From Diploscapter coronatus (lineage: Eukaryota > Nematoda > Chromadorea > Rhabditida > Rhabditidae): a stretch of DNA of 64,000 nt. The DNA lies in the NCBI GenBank assembly GCA_964036155.1, contig OZ038422.1:83971201-84035200 (forward strand), in the 5' to 3' direction. A model generated the notes under the pieces. That model did no database searches, was not told where the DNA came from, and saw nothing but the letters and a program-made list of their open reading frames with translations. This document shows, piece after piece, positions 24,901 to 37,073 of the stretch; position 1 is the stretch's first letter; every line of letters begins with the position of its first letter. Made by a program: the position numbers and the translations under genes.

Positions 24901-27111
24901 TCAAATGAAAGCAGAAATCATTTCACTATTTAACAACGTAAGAAAGATTGTTGTCTTCTGAAAATGCAGTGAAGTTTCGGGACTGTATTAAAAATATTCG
25001 GATATATAACTTTGTGTGAAATGGGATGTGCACAGATCTGATTTCAGACCGAAATTGACAGGCCGATATTCAAAATATGTGATTGATTGAATCAATTGTC
25101 ATCGTGCGTGTTTCTCTGTTGACCACTCATTCAACCAGACATTGCTAATGAATGCTTTGCAAGTGATGGCAAACTGACCCTGTACAGATTGTCGAATGAG
25201 GTGCCCGCGTGCTGCACTCCAATCCATGATTCCCAGAAACCGACCGACACTGAGAACAGGGCGATCGGCATCAGGACCCAGTGCTGAAAAGAGACATTAG
25301 AATTGGGAGAAAGAAGTTCGATTCTTGCATTTTCAAAATTCAATCGTCTTGCCACTGCTCACTATATTCATTCGCTTCTCAATCCATTCAGTCATCATTT
25401 TACTTGCAAATCATCAAAATACAAAGCGGACTGACTTTGAGTGGAGTGTTGAGAACAGCCCAGAGATAGGTAGAAGAGAGCACAACCAGCATGAGCAGGA
25501 TGTACGGACTGAGCATGATCGAACGACCTGAATATACTCTTTATTAGGGGATATTTAGAGCGGGGCAGTGGATAATTTTTGATTTCAATGTAATTTTTCA
25601 TCTCTGGTATTCTTGATAATGACAGGGAATGTTAGCTGTTTTTCAATATGAAAATTGAGAAATTTCTGCTATGAATGATCATTTACAAGATGTGAAAAGT
25701 CTTACCGAATCTGGCACAGAAGGGAAGGGAGGGATTGAGAGTGGCTGCGAGAGAGGCAAAGCAGTCCTGGATGAGGACGACCATGGGGAAGCAGGCAAAG
25801 AGGAGGATGCAGCGATGAACGTCCAGCTGGGGGAAGACGAGGAACACCAGCAGACACAGACCGAAACTGCGCACTGATTCGAGCACTACCAACTGAAAAT
25901 GATAATTCAATGGAAAGGCATAAACTGAATTTTGATTTAGATCGATTGTAAGAAAATCAATTTCAAATAAGGGGTTTTTCGTCACAAGGCTAAATATTTC
26001 GATGGAATTTGAAGATCAACTGGAATCTTGATACAATTATCTTTTGTGATAGTCGTTGAAGTACAAACATTTTCTTTACATTTCATACAACTAGAAAATT
26101 CTTTCCTTTCCAAACTGTTAGTTTCATTTTGCACTCACCGAGGGAATGACCCTGCCGCCCTGTCGCCTGAAGAATGTGGCTGCATTCCATAAGATGTACA
26201 GCAGATCAGGCAGGCATTGAATCAGAAACAGACCGACATACAGGGATGCCACCAGTTTGGGGGTACGGTGAACTGCAAAAGACGATACTCATTCATTAGC
26301 TTGAGGGCATACAGCAGAAAGTGATAACGAGGAAAAGATGACAGCAAATGTCGGTTGCACACAGATTTAGAAGTTTCAACTGATTGCATATTGCAAACTG
26401 ATCTTCACCACTTCAGAGACTAGCTGATTCCTATAATCATTTTCCCCGTTCAAAGAAGTCAACTTACTTGCGAAACGAGAGCATTTCCTGGTGAAGATGT
26501 CTGTGGAATCGTCATTCCCCGTGATGCTCGTGGAGAGAATGAGGATGACGAGACGCGAGAAGACGGCGCCCAGCACGAGGAACGCGTTGATTAGCAGAAA
26601 CAGGCCTAGCTGAAACAAGATTTTAGGACTATTGCAAGGAAACAATCGAAAGACTCTTGGACTTGTTCTCAACAACTACTCTCCTTTGTTCCTCAAAAAG
26701 AACTTTGCAGAGGGATGAGGAAGGGGATACTCGCGCAGTCAATCATTGTGCCCTTCGCAGATGTCCATCCTACCCCATCCTTGTAAAGCCTTTAAAAAGT
26801 GGAGAATAAAGCGTAATTATTATTTGCTTCAATTCATCAGCTCCTAAAAATTTCAGGGTTTTCTTGATTTTAAATAAAAAAAAGAAAAGGTGGAGCGACA
26901 AGATAACGGTGAATTTATGCAAATGTCAATGTATCCGGATGAATGTTACACTAGTTGGGAACGTCCGTCTGCCTATAAAATTACGTTCTTCACCCCTCCT
27001 TACCTTAGTGCTCTGCAGTGCAGTGATCATCCAAGGAGACAGCGCGACCGATTCATTCTGCCTTCTCTTGTGCGATCGGAACGAATCCCAGTGACGCTCC
27101 TCGTCAGTCAT
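15929..27111 (-). CDS. chs: Chitin synthase
   Basis: About 28 minus-strand exons encode roughly 1,340 residues, the usual nematode length. Landmarks: start at 27111 (MTDEERHWDSF), 5 nt after a TTTTCAG; first membrane segment in exon 26609-26468; further N-terminal membrane segments down to 23726; CATMWHET in 23281-23124; LALDGDSKFEPEAALRL in 22040-21830; GEDRWLSTLLLKQGYR and NQRRRWTPSSIANTIDLL in 21026-20801. These are the nucleotide-binding and processivity motifs of family GT2 chitin synthases, which polymerise UDP-GlcNAc at the plasma membrane for eggshell or pharyngeal lining in nematodes. C-terminal membrane segments follow (20552-19516), then a coiled-coil and a very acidic Glu-rich segment (19202-18648), two more membrane segments (18069-17442) and a basic end (LQRARLAKRMQR, stop 15929-15931). 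It cannot be assigned to chs-1 or chs-2 by eye. Confidence 0.93.
24606..24619 (+). repeat. Poly-A tract in a chitin synthase intron
   Basis: Uninterrupted run of about 14 A residues directly before the exon that ends at 24637. Confidence 0.8.
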
Positions 27112-27529
27112 TCCACCTGAAAATCAACACTCTCAGAGGAATTTCGAATGACTTCACGAATATTCAAGATCACGAGCCATTCTAGAACGATTTCAGAACT
27201 CTTTCGAAATCTGTCTGGTAGGACTAATTCGGAAAAGAAGGTTTACAAAAATCAATTACGTTGAATCACAGAAAATTGGATGGTCGTCCAGAAAGTTTCA
27301 TATTCAAGATATTCCGGAACGTTTTCAAGCAGAGAAAAAAATATAGCAAATTCAACGAAAATTAGGCCGAAAAAGAAGGAAAGGCAGTGCTTCTGGAAGC
27401 GACCACTTTGCGAAATGGATGCGCGCCATTTCATTTCCGATCGACACTTTGCTCTGCTCGCTGTTTTCGTTCTAAAATTCCGTTGAACTTTCGATTTTCT
27501 CGCTTTCATTTGTTTGTTTCAGCACCCAA
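27112..27529. promoter_or_regulatory. Shared divergent promoter region
   Basis: The 418 bp between the chitin synthase start (27111, minus) and the coiled-coil gene start (27530, plus) must contain the 5' control sequences of both genes. Both starts are preceded within 5-7 nt by a TTTCAG acceptor. No specific binding site was identified. Confidence 0.5.
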
Positions 27530-30500
27530 ATGAACAGTTTCGACCTGCTGTTCCAGCAGCAGAAAGTGGAAGAGGATGGGTTGAAGATGCTGAAGCACAG
27601 AATGCTCCTCGTGAGTTTGCAGAAAAGGCGTGAATGTTTTTGTCGAAATCGACTGATTTTTGTAAATGACGGAAAACGACTATGCCTCTCACATCCAAAT
27701 CCACGCTTAACTTTGCCATCAAAGAAAAATCGATCTCGAATATTTCAGCTTCTTTAAAAGTAAGAGTTTTGAGGGCAAAGTATTAGAATGGAGAAGATAT
27801 TTCGAACTTTCCAATGACCTGTCTCCAAACTGACCTAACTTTCCAATAAGCGCTTAGCTTTTCGTGTTCGGACATTGCTTGAAATTCAGAAGGAAATGGA
27901 GTCGATGGAGAGAGAGGCAGCCCTGCTGGAAGGCGTTCTGAACGAAAAGAAGGAAGTGCTGCAGAAGCAGGTCCTGCAGAGGAGAGAGCAGAAGGCGAAA
28001 GCGCAGAGGAACGCGGCTCTGGCAGAGGAACTGACTGTACACAGCAGACAGCTCGCACAGGACATCGAGGCACAGAACATCACCAAACAGACTGGTAAAT
28101 GAAATGGGATTTGTGGAAAATGCACTGTATTGATTCATCATTGTGAAATCTTCATTGATGAACATTTTGAAAGAGGAATAGATTAGTTCTGGAAGAAGCT
28201 AGATATATTTCCGTTTTCTACTAGAGCAGACTGGATGTTCTGAAAAATGGTCATTGTATATCTAGACGATGTTATTCGTTCTGAAGGATCTGCATTCCCT
28301 ACATTTCGTTGATTGAAAATCCAATAAATTATCTAATGAATTTGCAGTTCTGTCGATGATGGAATCGACGAAGACTCGGCTGTGCAGTCAGATGGAGGCC
28401 TTTGCAGAGATGAAGGGGCTGATGGAGGCAGAGCAGAGACGCAGAGAGACAAGTAAACTGCAGATGCAGGCTCTCAGACAAGGTAGGACGAAATTCTAAT
28501 TTCAAGTATTAATCAAGAAGAAATTTTCTTTGGTTTTGTAAAATATTCACCATCAAACAAAGACATCGAAATTTCATTCACCTCTGGTTTTGGAATCTGT
28601 TATTTGGAATATTCCAACGTTTATCATTATTCTTTATCAACGTTTCTTCTCGTCATAACTTATAGCTTTCCAAAAATTCTGTTTGAAGAGTATGACGAGG
28701 TTAGAAGAATTGAAGTAATGAATGAATTGCAGATCTGCAGGCGGCTCGCGATACTTTCCGGATCAAAATCAGGAATGAGCTGGCTGCATTCGATCCTCAG
28801 GTTCTTTTCTCTAATCATCCTTCAATCAGTCGTTTGGTTCCAGACTCTTCGCGCCCAGCTGCAGTTTCTGATGGCAAAGCGGCAGGAAGGCAAACAGCTC
28901 GAAGGGAAGAAACTGCAGCTGCAGGAGGAAAATGAGCAGATCAGGACTGAATTGGGTGAGAAGAATAAATGAAAAGGATTGAATCAACTTTTGTTTCGAG
29001 TTCAGCAAGTTTGCTGACCAACTTCGTCTTCGATGTTTTAATTGGTCGATGATTCAACCTCAAACGAAGTATTTTTTGAGTTTTCTCTAAATTTATCTTT
29101 TATTCTAAATACTTTTCATCCACAGGAAACCCAATAACTGACTAATTTGTGAATTTCAGAGACTGTTCGCCAGGAACTCGATGAAGCGTTTGCAGCCAGG
29201 AAGAAGGAAGAGATCTGCGTGGAAGAAGTGAGAAATATAAGATAAATAAATTGAAATGAAACCGAGAATATGTTCTTTATTCTTTTGGGGGATTTAAAAG
29301 AATTTATGCTCATCATGGCTCGAAGTATTGACTGAATCTCAAACATCTCTAGATAAGTTCTGACTTTATGCACTTCTTCATGCTTATGATCTATTAATTT
29401 CAGCTGAACGGGAAGTTGTGCGAGATAAAGTCGATTCTGAAGAAGAAAGTGATCGAATTGGACGAAGTGAAGAAGAATGCAAGGCTCAGAGAGGACAATG
29501 AGAAGAAGATCAAGGCAAAGAAGGAGGCTGAGCAGAAACAGGTCAAAGCCTCCAAAGAGCCGACTCCTAGGAAAGTGAGCTTCGAGGAAGGAGAAACTGA
29601 AGTGATGATGCCTGTCGAGCAGAATGGCGACTATAGCCCTTGTAAGCAAGATTTATTACTTTGAGAGAAAGATGACTGATTGTGAGCTTCAAAATTCGTC
29701 TCGTAATCAATAACTCGAGTTGCAGCTTCGGCAGTCAGCGATGCTCTTCCCTCGCATCCGACTCCTCGCAGATCTTCCACCTCGAAGAACAGGGTAGGTA
29801 CACATCAAACATTCACATTAGCTTACAGCCAGAGACATTTGAAATTCCAAATCATACCAGAGAAGAAATAACAACATTAAATTTTGGCTCATTCTAATTC
29901 TATTCCGACTTCGTTTTTTCAATGTTGAGTCTCAGTTCGAATTGGACATGCTGGTGGATCTGATGGGGGCGGACGATTCGATGATCGATAGCCGCACCGA
30001 CGAAGACGAATTCAATTTCACTGTCAGCTTCATTCCTGAACGCGTCAAGCACAACAACGACAAAGACAAAGACAAAGACGAGAACAAGAGCAGCAAAGAC
30101 AGCAATCAGGGCAAGGAGAAGAAGGGTCAGTCAGTTCATTGTCTTTGCAATAGTTCTCCTTTGAATACGAGCTATTTTGACGGTCAAATAGACTGAAACA
30201 TCATTGTTTAAACAGCTGTTACGAAAAGACCCTCTGTTGGAAAAAAAAAACCTATGAGATCCTGATAGTGAGCGTTTTTGCAGAATGATCTTCTCATGAC
30301 GAATGTTATACGTGTAAATTAATTGAAATCAGGGAGTTTTTTTTTCCAGAAAACGCTCAAGGATCTTTTTTCCTTCATAAACTATTTTAAAACACATCTC
30401 CCGAGCAATATGCGTATGAACTATGCGCAGAGGGAAGCCAGAGTGTAGAGTGTTAGAGTTTCTTTACTTTTTTTTCGATTATTTTCGAGTTACAAACTTT

Positions 30501-31206
30501 TAGCCCACTTGACCAGTACGATAATTTATGCTGAACTGCATAGAAAATCTATCATAGGTTTGTTTCTTGTGATTTTCACTGTTTTGTTTTTCTTTCTTTC
30601 CGAAAGGTAATAATCATAAATTTGATTTGCAAGAGAATATCGTCATTCCATGCCAATTCATAATTCATAATTTCAGTGCCTGCAACTCGTCGTCGTGACT
30701 CTTCTTTCCGCCCTCAGAACCAGATCACTCCCGATTACAATGTCTTCAGAGCTGGAGCCAATCCCCTGTTCACTTCCACTCCGCATCGCAGCAGAGTCTC
30801 CAACTTCTTCGGTAAGATATCTTCGTTTGAAATACTTGATATTCACTTGGATGTAATGCGAAGAGTTAAAAAATGATTTGAAGAATGAAGACTTGACTTT
30901 AGAGCTTCAACAATCGTTTACGAGATTTTATTGGTTGCAATTGTTTTGCGATCGACAGGGATGTCATGAATTTATCCGTTCCTTGTCCGGCTCAGGCTTT
31001 TGTCAATTCTTCCGTTCCCATCCCAGTAAAATTGAATTCGTTGCATGTCTGGCGATCGATGCATAGCAAACTGCATTATCTTTGTTTTCCTGATTTTTGC
31101 AGTTAAAATGGTGTAATTTCCAGATCCGAAGAGTCTGAATCGCATCCCGACTGTCAGAGGAATTGCAACTACGAGCACTAGCAGAAGGAACCGTCCCAGG
31201 AACTGA
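27530..31206 (+). CDS. Coiled-coil protein of unknown family
   Basis: Twelve exons, checked to 1,383 nt (460 codons plus stop): 27530-27610, 27890-28094, 28348-28482, 28733-28800, 28844-28955, 29160-29227, 29404-29641, 29726-29793, 29936-30125, 30677-30811, 31124-31206 and no further. (Eleven are listed; a tiny exon near 27750 is possible but not needed for frame.) Residues ~28-270 are almost continuous Lys/Glu/Gln-rich heptad coiled coil (KEMESMEREAALLEG ... EENEQIRTELETVRQ). Then come an acidic/Ser segment, a DKDKDKDENKSSKD linker, and an Arg/Ser-rich tail (VPATRRRDSSF, SRRNRPRN stop). The start follows TTTCAG by 7 nt. I do not recognise a family; the layout is compatible with a chromosome, spindle or cytoskeletal structural protein, but that is only a guess. 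Confidence 0.82.
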
Positions 31207-32110
31207 TTGCAGAGACACTTCTCCCCCATTTTCCCATTCACTTACTTCCTCAATTGGTATTCAGGCATTTTTCTATTGCATTACGTTTGTCGTTCCTTCA
31301 ATTATTATTTCTTTCTTTGGTGACTGCTTCATTCGCTTGTTGTTGATTATTAATTTTGCCAATTTCATGTGAATCTGACTTGTTAAATTATTTATTTCTT
31401 CTCGTTCATCTGATTTGAGATTTGTATTGGTTATTCCGGATATGATTAGTTGATCAGTATTTGTAGTTGAAATGGCGATTAGTTCTCTAGTTTATTGATC
31501 TATGAAATTTTTCTTTCTGTGATACTTGATTTAGGAATTGGGAACTTCAGCTTTTTTGTCATTGATTTAGAACATTTTCTGTACCAAAATAAAGTTGATT
31601 CTGCATATCAAAATGGATTCCTTGAAGAAAATGGTCAGACTTCGATGTTCACAGATTATCGGTATCATACCGTATTACGATATTCTTCATAGTTGCAAGA
31701 ACTCACATAGACCTTGATATATATCTCATAGGCAATGACAATGACAAAAATACTTCATGCAGGCTCATAGAAAAGACCACCTTTTCTAAGAAATAGTATG
31801 AGGAAGCAAGAGAAGACAATAAAAAAGCCGGTGTCTTTTTCTAACTGGTGTCCCGGTGTTCTGGTGCCTTTTTCTAGGAGCCCATTAAAAATCAGACTCT
31901 CAGTCGACGTCAGGTCATAAGGGGATATTTTTCAAAAATATGAATTCCTCATCGTTTTCTTACAGTAATTAAAATGAAAAATCGTAGATAATGGAATAAT
32001 GAAAAATAGACCTAAAACGATGATTTTTTTTTTCAAATTTTTCATTCTCAAGACTTTATATATATTAATCTTTAATTTAACTTGGAATAATTACTATAGT
32101 TTTTTTTTAT
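31207..32110. other. Intergenic, no supported gene
   Basis: AT-rich 3' flank of the coiled-coil gene. One frame at 31495-31692 has no splice or start context. Confidence 0.45.
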
Positions 32111-32460
32111 TTCAGAAGAAACAACAAGCCAATTCCGATAAGAAGCAGCAATAATCAGAATCTCTACCAGCATCGCGTCAAAATAATATTTTCGAAGTGC
32201 AATGACATTTTTCGTATATTAGTCTATTTAAAATATCAATTTCATTCATTTGCTAGTAAAAATGATTTTTAACTTGAATTTGTCATTTTTCCCCTATTTT
32301 ACGTTTCTGCACCTGTATAAACGATATTTAGAATATAAAATATCAGCGCATATAATATTCTGTGAAAAACACTGCTTTTTCATAAATAAAAAATATGTCT
32401 GTAAATCTAAACACAGAACACAATAAAAATGATAGATTTCTCTTTAGTGAATGTTTCAAA
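32111..32460 (+). pseudogene. Duplicated 3' end of the 34-36 kb membrane gene
   Basis: After an ATTTCAG acceptor, 32115-32186 encodes RNNKPIPIRSSNNQNLYQH, matching RNNKLRLLASMFSRNNRNNQ and on of the last exon at 36190-36292. The non-coding sequence that follows also aligns: TTCATAAATAAAAAATATG (near 32380) against TTCATAAATAAATAATTTA (near 36370), then a shared CAATAAAAATG. No upstream exons of this copy are readable. It is a relic of a tandem duplication with a ~4.1-kb period. Confidence 0.6.
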
Positions 32461-33594
32461 TGGCTACCAAATAACTGCACATTAATTGGAAATCAGATCG
32501 TACCTTTCACTCATTACAAGTTTTATTGATAAAGGGTAAAGTTATTGTTATCTTCAGTTTTTTTTCTGAAACTTTATTATCAAGTAACATATATTTGATA
32601 TTTGATTATGATAATATTAGATTGAAAGTCTGGTGAATGCTCATTTCTGGAAAGCATTCGCTTCTCATATAGTGGAGAGCAAGAGTTAGGAAATACAGCA
32701 TTTTCAATACATATTATGGATTGTGAGGAAGTAGATACTGCATCCTTTGCAGCTCTCCTGTCTTAGACTCAACCCCCAAAAAATAGTAGGTATGTTGAAG
32801 AGACGAAAGTGATAACAAAGAAAAGGGATAAGGAAAGAGTGAAGAGAAGGAGAGGTCTGGATCGTACAGAAGCGAGTCTCAAAGAGTATACAGTATCTAC
32901 CTTCTCAGATTTCACAATAATAAAATATATCTTTTCATTAAATATTAACGAAATTTAAACGTCGATGATATTTTATTCGTATCAAGACGAAAGAATGGAA
33001 TAAGTTGATTTTCTAATCCACCTGTCGATTGAAGTATATAATTTGAAGTTTTCGAGAATTTATCAAGACAGCGCGATAAATTTCGACTCTATTGGTATTT
33101 ATAAAATTGTCTAGTTTTTCAATAATTTTACCTATGGAAGTGGAAGGATATAATATTAGCAGTAAGATATATTAATTTAAGGAAAAAAATCTCTCCATAA
33201 TAATATCACTATGAAATTTCGTAGGGCCTTAATTAAAATAGTTTTTCAGCGATATATGATATTTGCATTAAAAGCTTAGAAGATAAACCTTTGGTTCATA
33301 CTATTGTCTTTATGATAGTTATGTTTCTAATTATTATACTTAATCTACTATTAAGAATTTCCGACAACGAATTATTGGAATTGAAAGACGTAATTTGACT
33401 TATTTGGCAAATATTATAAAAAAAAAATATTGATTATAGGCGCCTTATTATCCAATATATTACCAAATGAGAAGATTCGCAACTCTCTTTTCGGCTGTAT
33501 TATTTTCACTCATATTAATTATATTTGGCATGTTGTATCTATCGGTATTAAAGTTATATTTGCTTGGTAATTCGTATTGGTTAAAATTTCTCTA
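32461..33594. other. AT-rich stretch, possible decayed duplicate
   Basis: Near 33350-33400, the stretch with TCCGACAACGAATTATTGG resembles the 3' part of the exon at 36644-36749. No intact frame can be assembled. Confidence 0.35.
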
Positions 33595-33596
33595 TA

Positions 33597-34133
33597 CAAT
33601 GGCGATCGAAAGTTTTGAAAAATTATCATTATGAATGTAGACTAGTATGTCTCATAATTACGGATTAATTAGAATGAAACTTCGCACACATATTCTTTTC
33701 TGTTGTAATACTTTTTCGTTCATTGGGGGTATAAAAATATTCTGACTTCCGAACATTGTATTAATTCTCCTAGTATGATTGAGATTTTAGAGATTAGGAG
33801 ATAGAGTCCACTTTCAACACTCAACATAGAGAGTATTCGGACTCAATAGTGTAGTGAGAGGGGAGACAGGAGAAAGCAAGCTTGCAGTTAGATGTCGTTC
33901 AGAGAGGAAATCCTCTAGGTAAGACTAGGAAGAGACTGCCATGGCAAGGAGAGGAGCATGTAAAGCTAGAAATGAGAGAGTTTAGAGATAGAGACAGTGA
34001 TCGTAATCACAGTTCGATCCCGTTACACTGTGTATTGAGAGTTCTTGCCAATTTTCACTCGAATTAATCTACAACTATTGGTCCTATCAAGCTACATTCA
34101 TAATCACAATTGTTCCGCTTTTGACCGCCACTG
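33597..34133. mobile_element. Tc1-like MITE, family A copy 2
   Basis: The 537-bp element is flanked by TA (33595-33596, 34134-34135). Ends read CAATGGCGATCGAAAG and, inward from the right, CAGTGGCGGTCAAAAGCGG. Each terminal ~100 bp aligns with the two halves of the 213-bp element at 5019-5231, including TATGAATG near both ends. The extra ~320 bp of middle sequence is purine-rich, non-coding and absent from the short copy. Confidence 0.85.
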
Positions 34134-34229
34134 TACACTAATTTTTAGAAAAGTAATTTAGACTTAGCTGAGCACAATCCTAATAATATAATTATTGATT
34201 TGGTAAGAAGTTCGCAAATGACGAAATGA

Positions 34230-36292
34230 GTTCTTGAATTGGAAACGTTTGAAGTTCGATTATTGCCTCACTATTTCATAAATACTCTTGATTTAAAACG
34301 CCATACTATCATTTTCTCATTTCATCATAGTGACATATATACAAAAAGCCATTTCATCATTCCACCAATTACAGGTTGTCGATTTGCTACCTTTCTATTT
34401 TTTAGTGCAAATTGTCATATGGTTTTGTTATTACCCCATTTGCATCTTCTTCTTGTTTCCGATAGTGAGTCCAGTCGTAGCATCGCTTAACATCTGTCTT
34501 GTTATCCAGCGACTTATGCTCATATATGAACTACCACGACTAACAAACCTGCTTACCAAATAAGTGAAAAACCACTTGCATTATTAATACAATGAAAATT
34601 GCAGGGATAATTTAAAAAGTATCATTCGTTGCATTACGCCGTTTATGATAGTTCAATATTTAGTGCATTTGATTATAAGCATATTTATGTTTTACCATAA
34701 AAAATTAGAATATGGACCAATTCTAATTGTAAGTTGAAAACATCATGTTTTCAATACTTTAACCATGCGTAAAGTGTTATGATTAGAGAGGCCGTCTACT
34801 TCTTTCAAGGGAGAGAAAGAACGCATGAAATTTTTCGACGTTTTAATCATCGTTAATTATCCCGTTAATTAGTTGATAATCTCATGAAACCAAGACACTA
34901 ATTAGAGTAATAAATAGTGTCCGAAATGATGGCATCATTAGCTTTTCGACAAAAAACCACTTGGCCTCTCTAGTTATGATACAATAGGGGACGAAAGTTC
35001 CGAATCATCTATTTTATATCTGTGCCAATGTTTAGAAAAGTCGCTTGCACTCCTTCAGATTTGGCTAAAATTTAGCACAATTTCATGTTTTCCACATACA
35101 ATATATGTTTTTCACAAATTTAGCTAAATTCGACCAGCGCAAAGTACAGATTTTGAAATTTTTAATGTCGATACAGAATGAGAATTATCTAATAATTTTG
35201 TTCGATACTGATAACCCTTTCTTACGTTACTTCATTCTATTTTATTTTTGATGCATTAGAAATCGCATAATAATTTAACATATTTAGGTATCATACTTAT
35301 CCTTGGATATTCTGGCTCTCTTTGCATCGCTTCTCTACTTTGTTCTATATTTTAAATTCCGTGGTTTGGCAAGATTATCGACAAATCCTAAACATAAATC
35401 TGATGCTCGAAGAATATTATATATGATGTTACCTTTATTGGTGCAGCATGTAAGCAAATTAAACACAGTTGATTTATTTGACCTCTCTGGCTGTTAAACT
35501 CGAAAATCATAAAGACAGGATGCAAAACCTGATCCGGGATACCCTTTAAGGCTTAGCTTTTTAATTGGGCTTTTTGTAAATACCAATTCACCTCTAATTC
35601 ATCGTGTTTATAACATTTTCGAAGAAATGATAATGCACTGAGATTGAGATCAGTGAGAAAAAGATTTAAGGAACACTTTAATCCGAAAATGATAAACGGG
35701 GAATGGTCATTGTGCACCAAAATCTTTGGTACGCAGTGACATACACCCATTTTGTGGATAGGGGTTACTGCCAATACAACTAAATTCATTTTCCTATTGA
35801 GTGATTGGATTTACGACATTTGAAAATTATATAATTATTTTGTATACAAAATAGCTAAAAATTAATTTAGATATCAACAATCAACTTTTCAGTATTATAC
35901 TACTTATATCATGGTAATAATTTAAAGTGTGTTCAAAATAAAACAGAACTTTAAGAGTCAAACGCGGATTACACTTTCAACATATATGGAAGTATTTTCA
36001 TATATTCACGAACATTCGATGCATGCTTGTCGTGCATAACTGTGCCACTTTCGTTTATAGTTGCCAGTCCGAAGCGACGCCAAGCCATTAGACGATATTT
36101 CTCGAAAATGTATGAAGTTACAATATTAAAAATGGCTAATTTCTAGATGCTAACTGCGTAATTCTTAATTCAGCTGACATGAATTTCAGAAGGAACAATA
36201 AACTGAGACTTTTGGCGTCCATGTTCAGCCGCAATAATCGTAATAATCAGATTCATCCATCATCGAATCAAAATCTAGCTGTAATTGCATAA
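34230..36292 (+). pseudogene. Multi-pass membrane protein, receptor-like, apparently damaged
   Basis: Splice-bounded open segments: 34375-34563 (with a perfect GTGAGT donor and a possible 45-nt intron inside), 34607 to about 34730, 35289-35449 and 36190-36292 (stop 36290-36292). They encode hydrophobic spans such as LLPFYFLVQIVIWFCYYPIC, IVQYLVHLIISIFMFY and SYLSLDILALFASLLYFVLY, and a polar Asn-rich tail. Spacing and short loops resemble a nematode serpentine receptor, but I cannot name the family. The frame of the first segment reaches a TAA immediately before its GTGAAA donor, so either the gene is broken or I have the splice wrong. A MITE lies in the 34.7-35.3 kb intron. Confidence 0.45.
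34777..34983. mobile_element. Small MITE with ~19-bp termini
   Basis: The left end TTATGATTAGAGAGGCC and the right end (inward) TATCATAACTAGAGAGGCC form an imperfect inverted repeat about 207 bp apart. The interior holds smaller TTAATTA palindromes and no coding potential. It lies in an intron of the membrane gene. Confidence 0.65.
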
Positions 36293-36499
36293 TAAATGTC
36301 AAATTTCTAACCTCAATAAATGATCTTTAAAAAATATTATTTCATAAAATATGCTTGTGATAAACCTAGTTCATAAATAAATAATTTATCTGTAAGTCTA
36401 AGCACAAAATACAATAAAAATGCCAGCCTTCTTTCTAGTCAATATGCGAAATTGCTACATATGATTTTATAATCAGTTTTTATATAATGGTGTGAAAAC

Positions 36500-36749
36500 T
36501 CACTTTCCAATTTCAATTTCATTATACCAAATCATAAAAGAGATAGTTACTCTCATAGGCTCTCCAATGATTTTACCTGAGCACATTAATGGTAATTATT
36601 CCAATTTTCATGTATCTGATTAAATCATGCGTACTGATACTTAGGCTTCGATTTTATAGGATTGTTTGGAATAGTTGCATTTGCCGGTGGAATTATTTTT
36701 ATTCCAATACCTCTTAGCAATTTCAGACGACAAATTAAAGGAATTTAAG
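36500..36749 (+). other. Two candidate exons of a short membrane protein
   Basis: A segment ending near 36590 (KEIVTLIGSPMILPEHIN) can be spliced to 36645-36749 (GFDFIGLFGIVAFAGGIIFI and on to a TAA at 36747-36749). The second has one clear membrane span. A degenerate counterpart is seen near 33300-33400. It may be the tail of a further receptor-like gene. Confidence 0.35.
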
Positions 36750-36812
36750 GATGTGACTTGGAATTTTTAGTTTCGACATGAAAAGTGGGTTTGTTGGGTT
36801 GTTGAGATTTAA

Positions 36813-37069
36813 GAGTGAATGTCAGTAAGGGTCAAAGTCGGTGTTTCCAGGGGTCTGTCGATTTAGCTCAAAAATAGGAAAGTTATGAACTTTTTCTGAC
36901 ACAGAGTATGTAAAAACTTAAAATTAGCATAACTTCACCCACTTAAACTTTTATGAAAAACAAATCACACCATGAGAATAAACGTGAAAAACTAAACAAC
37001 ATATGGGAAAATCAGTCAAACCGACAGACCTCTGGAAAGACCGACTTTGATTCTTACTGAAATTCACTT
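36813..37069. mobile_element. TTAA-flanked MITE, family C copy 1
   Basis: The 257-bp element has ~48-bp inverted termini (AGTGAATGTCAGTAAGGG... on the left, matched inward from the right with AAAGTCGG and GGTCTGTCG blocks) and is flanked by TTAA (36809-36812, 37070-37073). TTAA is the target of piggyBac-type elements. No coding capacity. Confidence 0.8.
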
Positions 37070-37073
37070 TTAA

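Noticed and set aside
26713..26790. Possible extra chitin synthase exon (LYKDGVGWTSAKGTMIDC)
   Set aside because: The splice phases do not fit the neighbouring exons, whereas joining 27004 directly to 26609 keeps frame and gives a normal N-terminus.
34015..34035. B-box-like AGTTCGATCCCG inside a MITE
   Set aside because: No A box at the right distance and no cloverleaf; likely chance.
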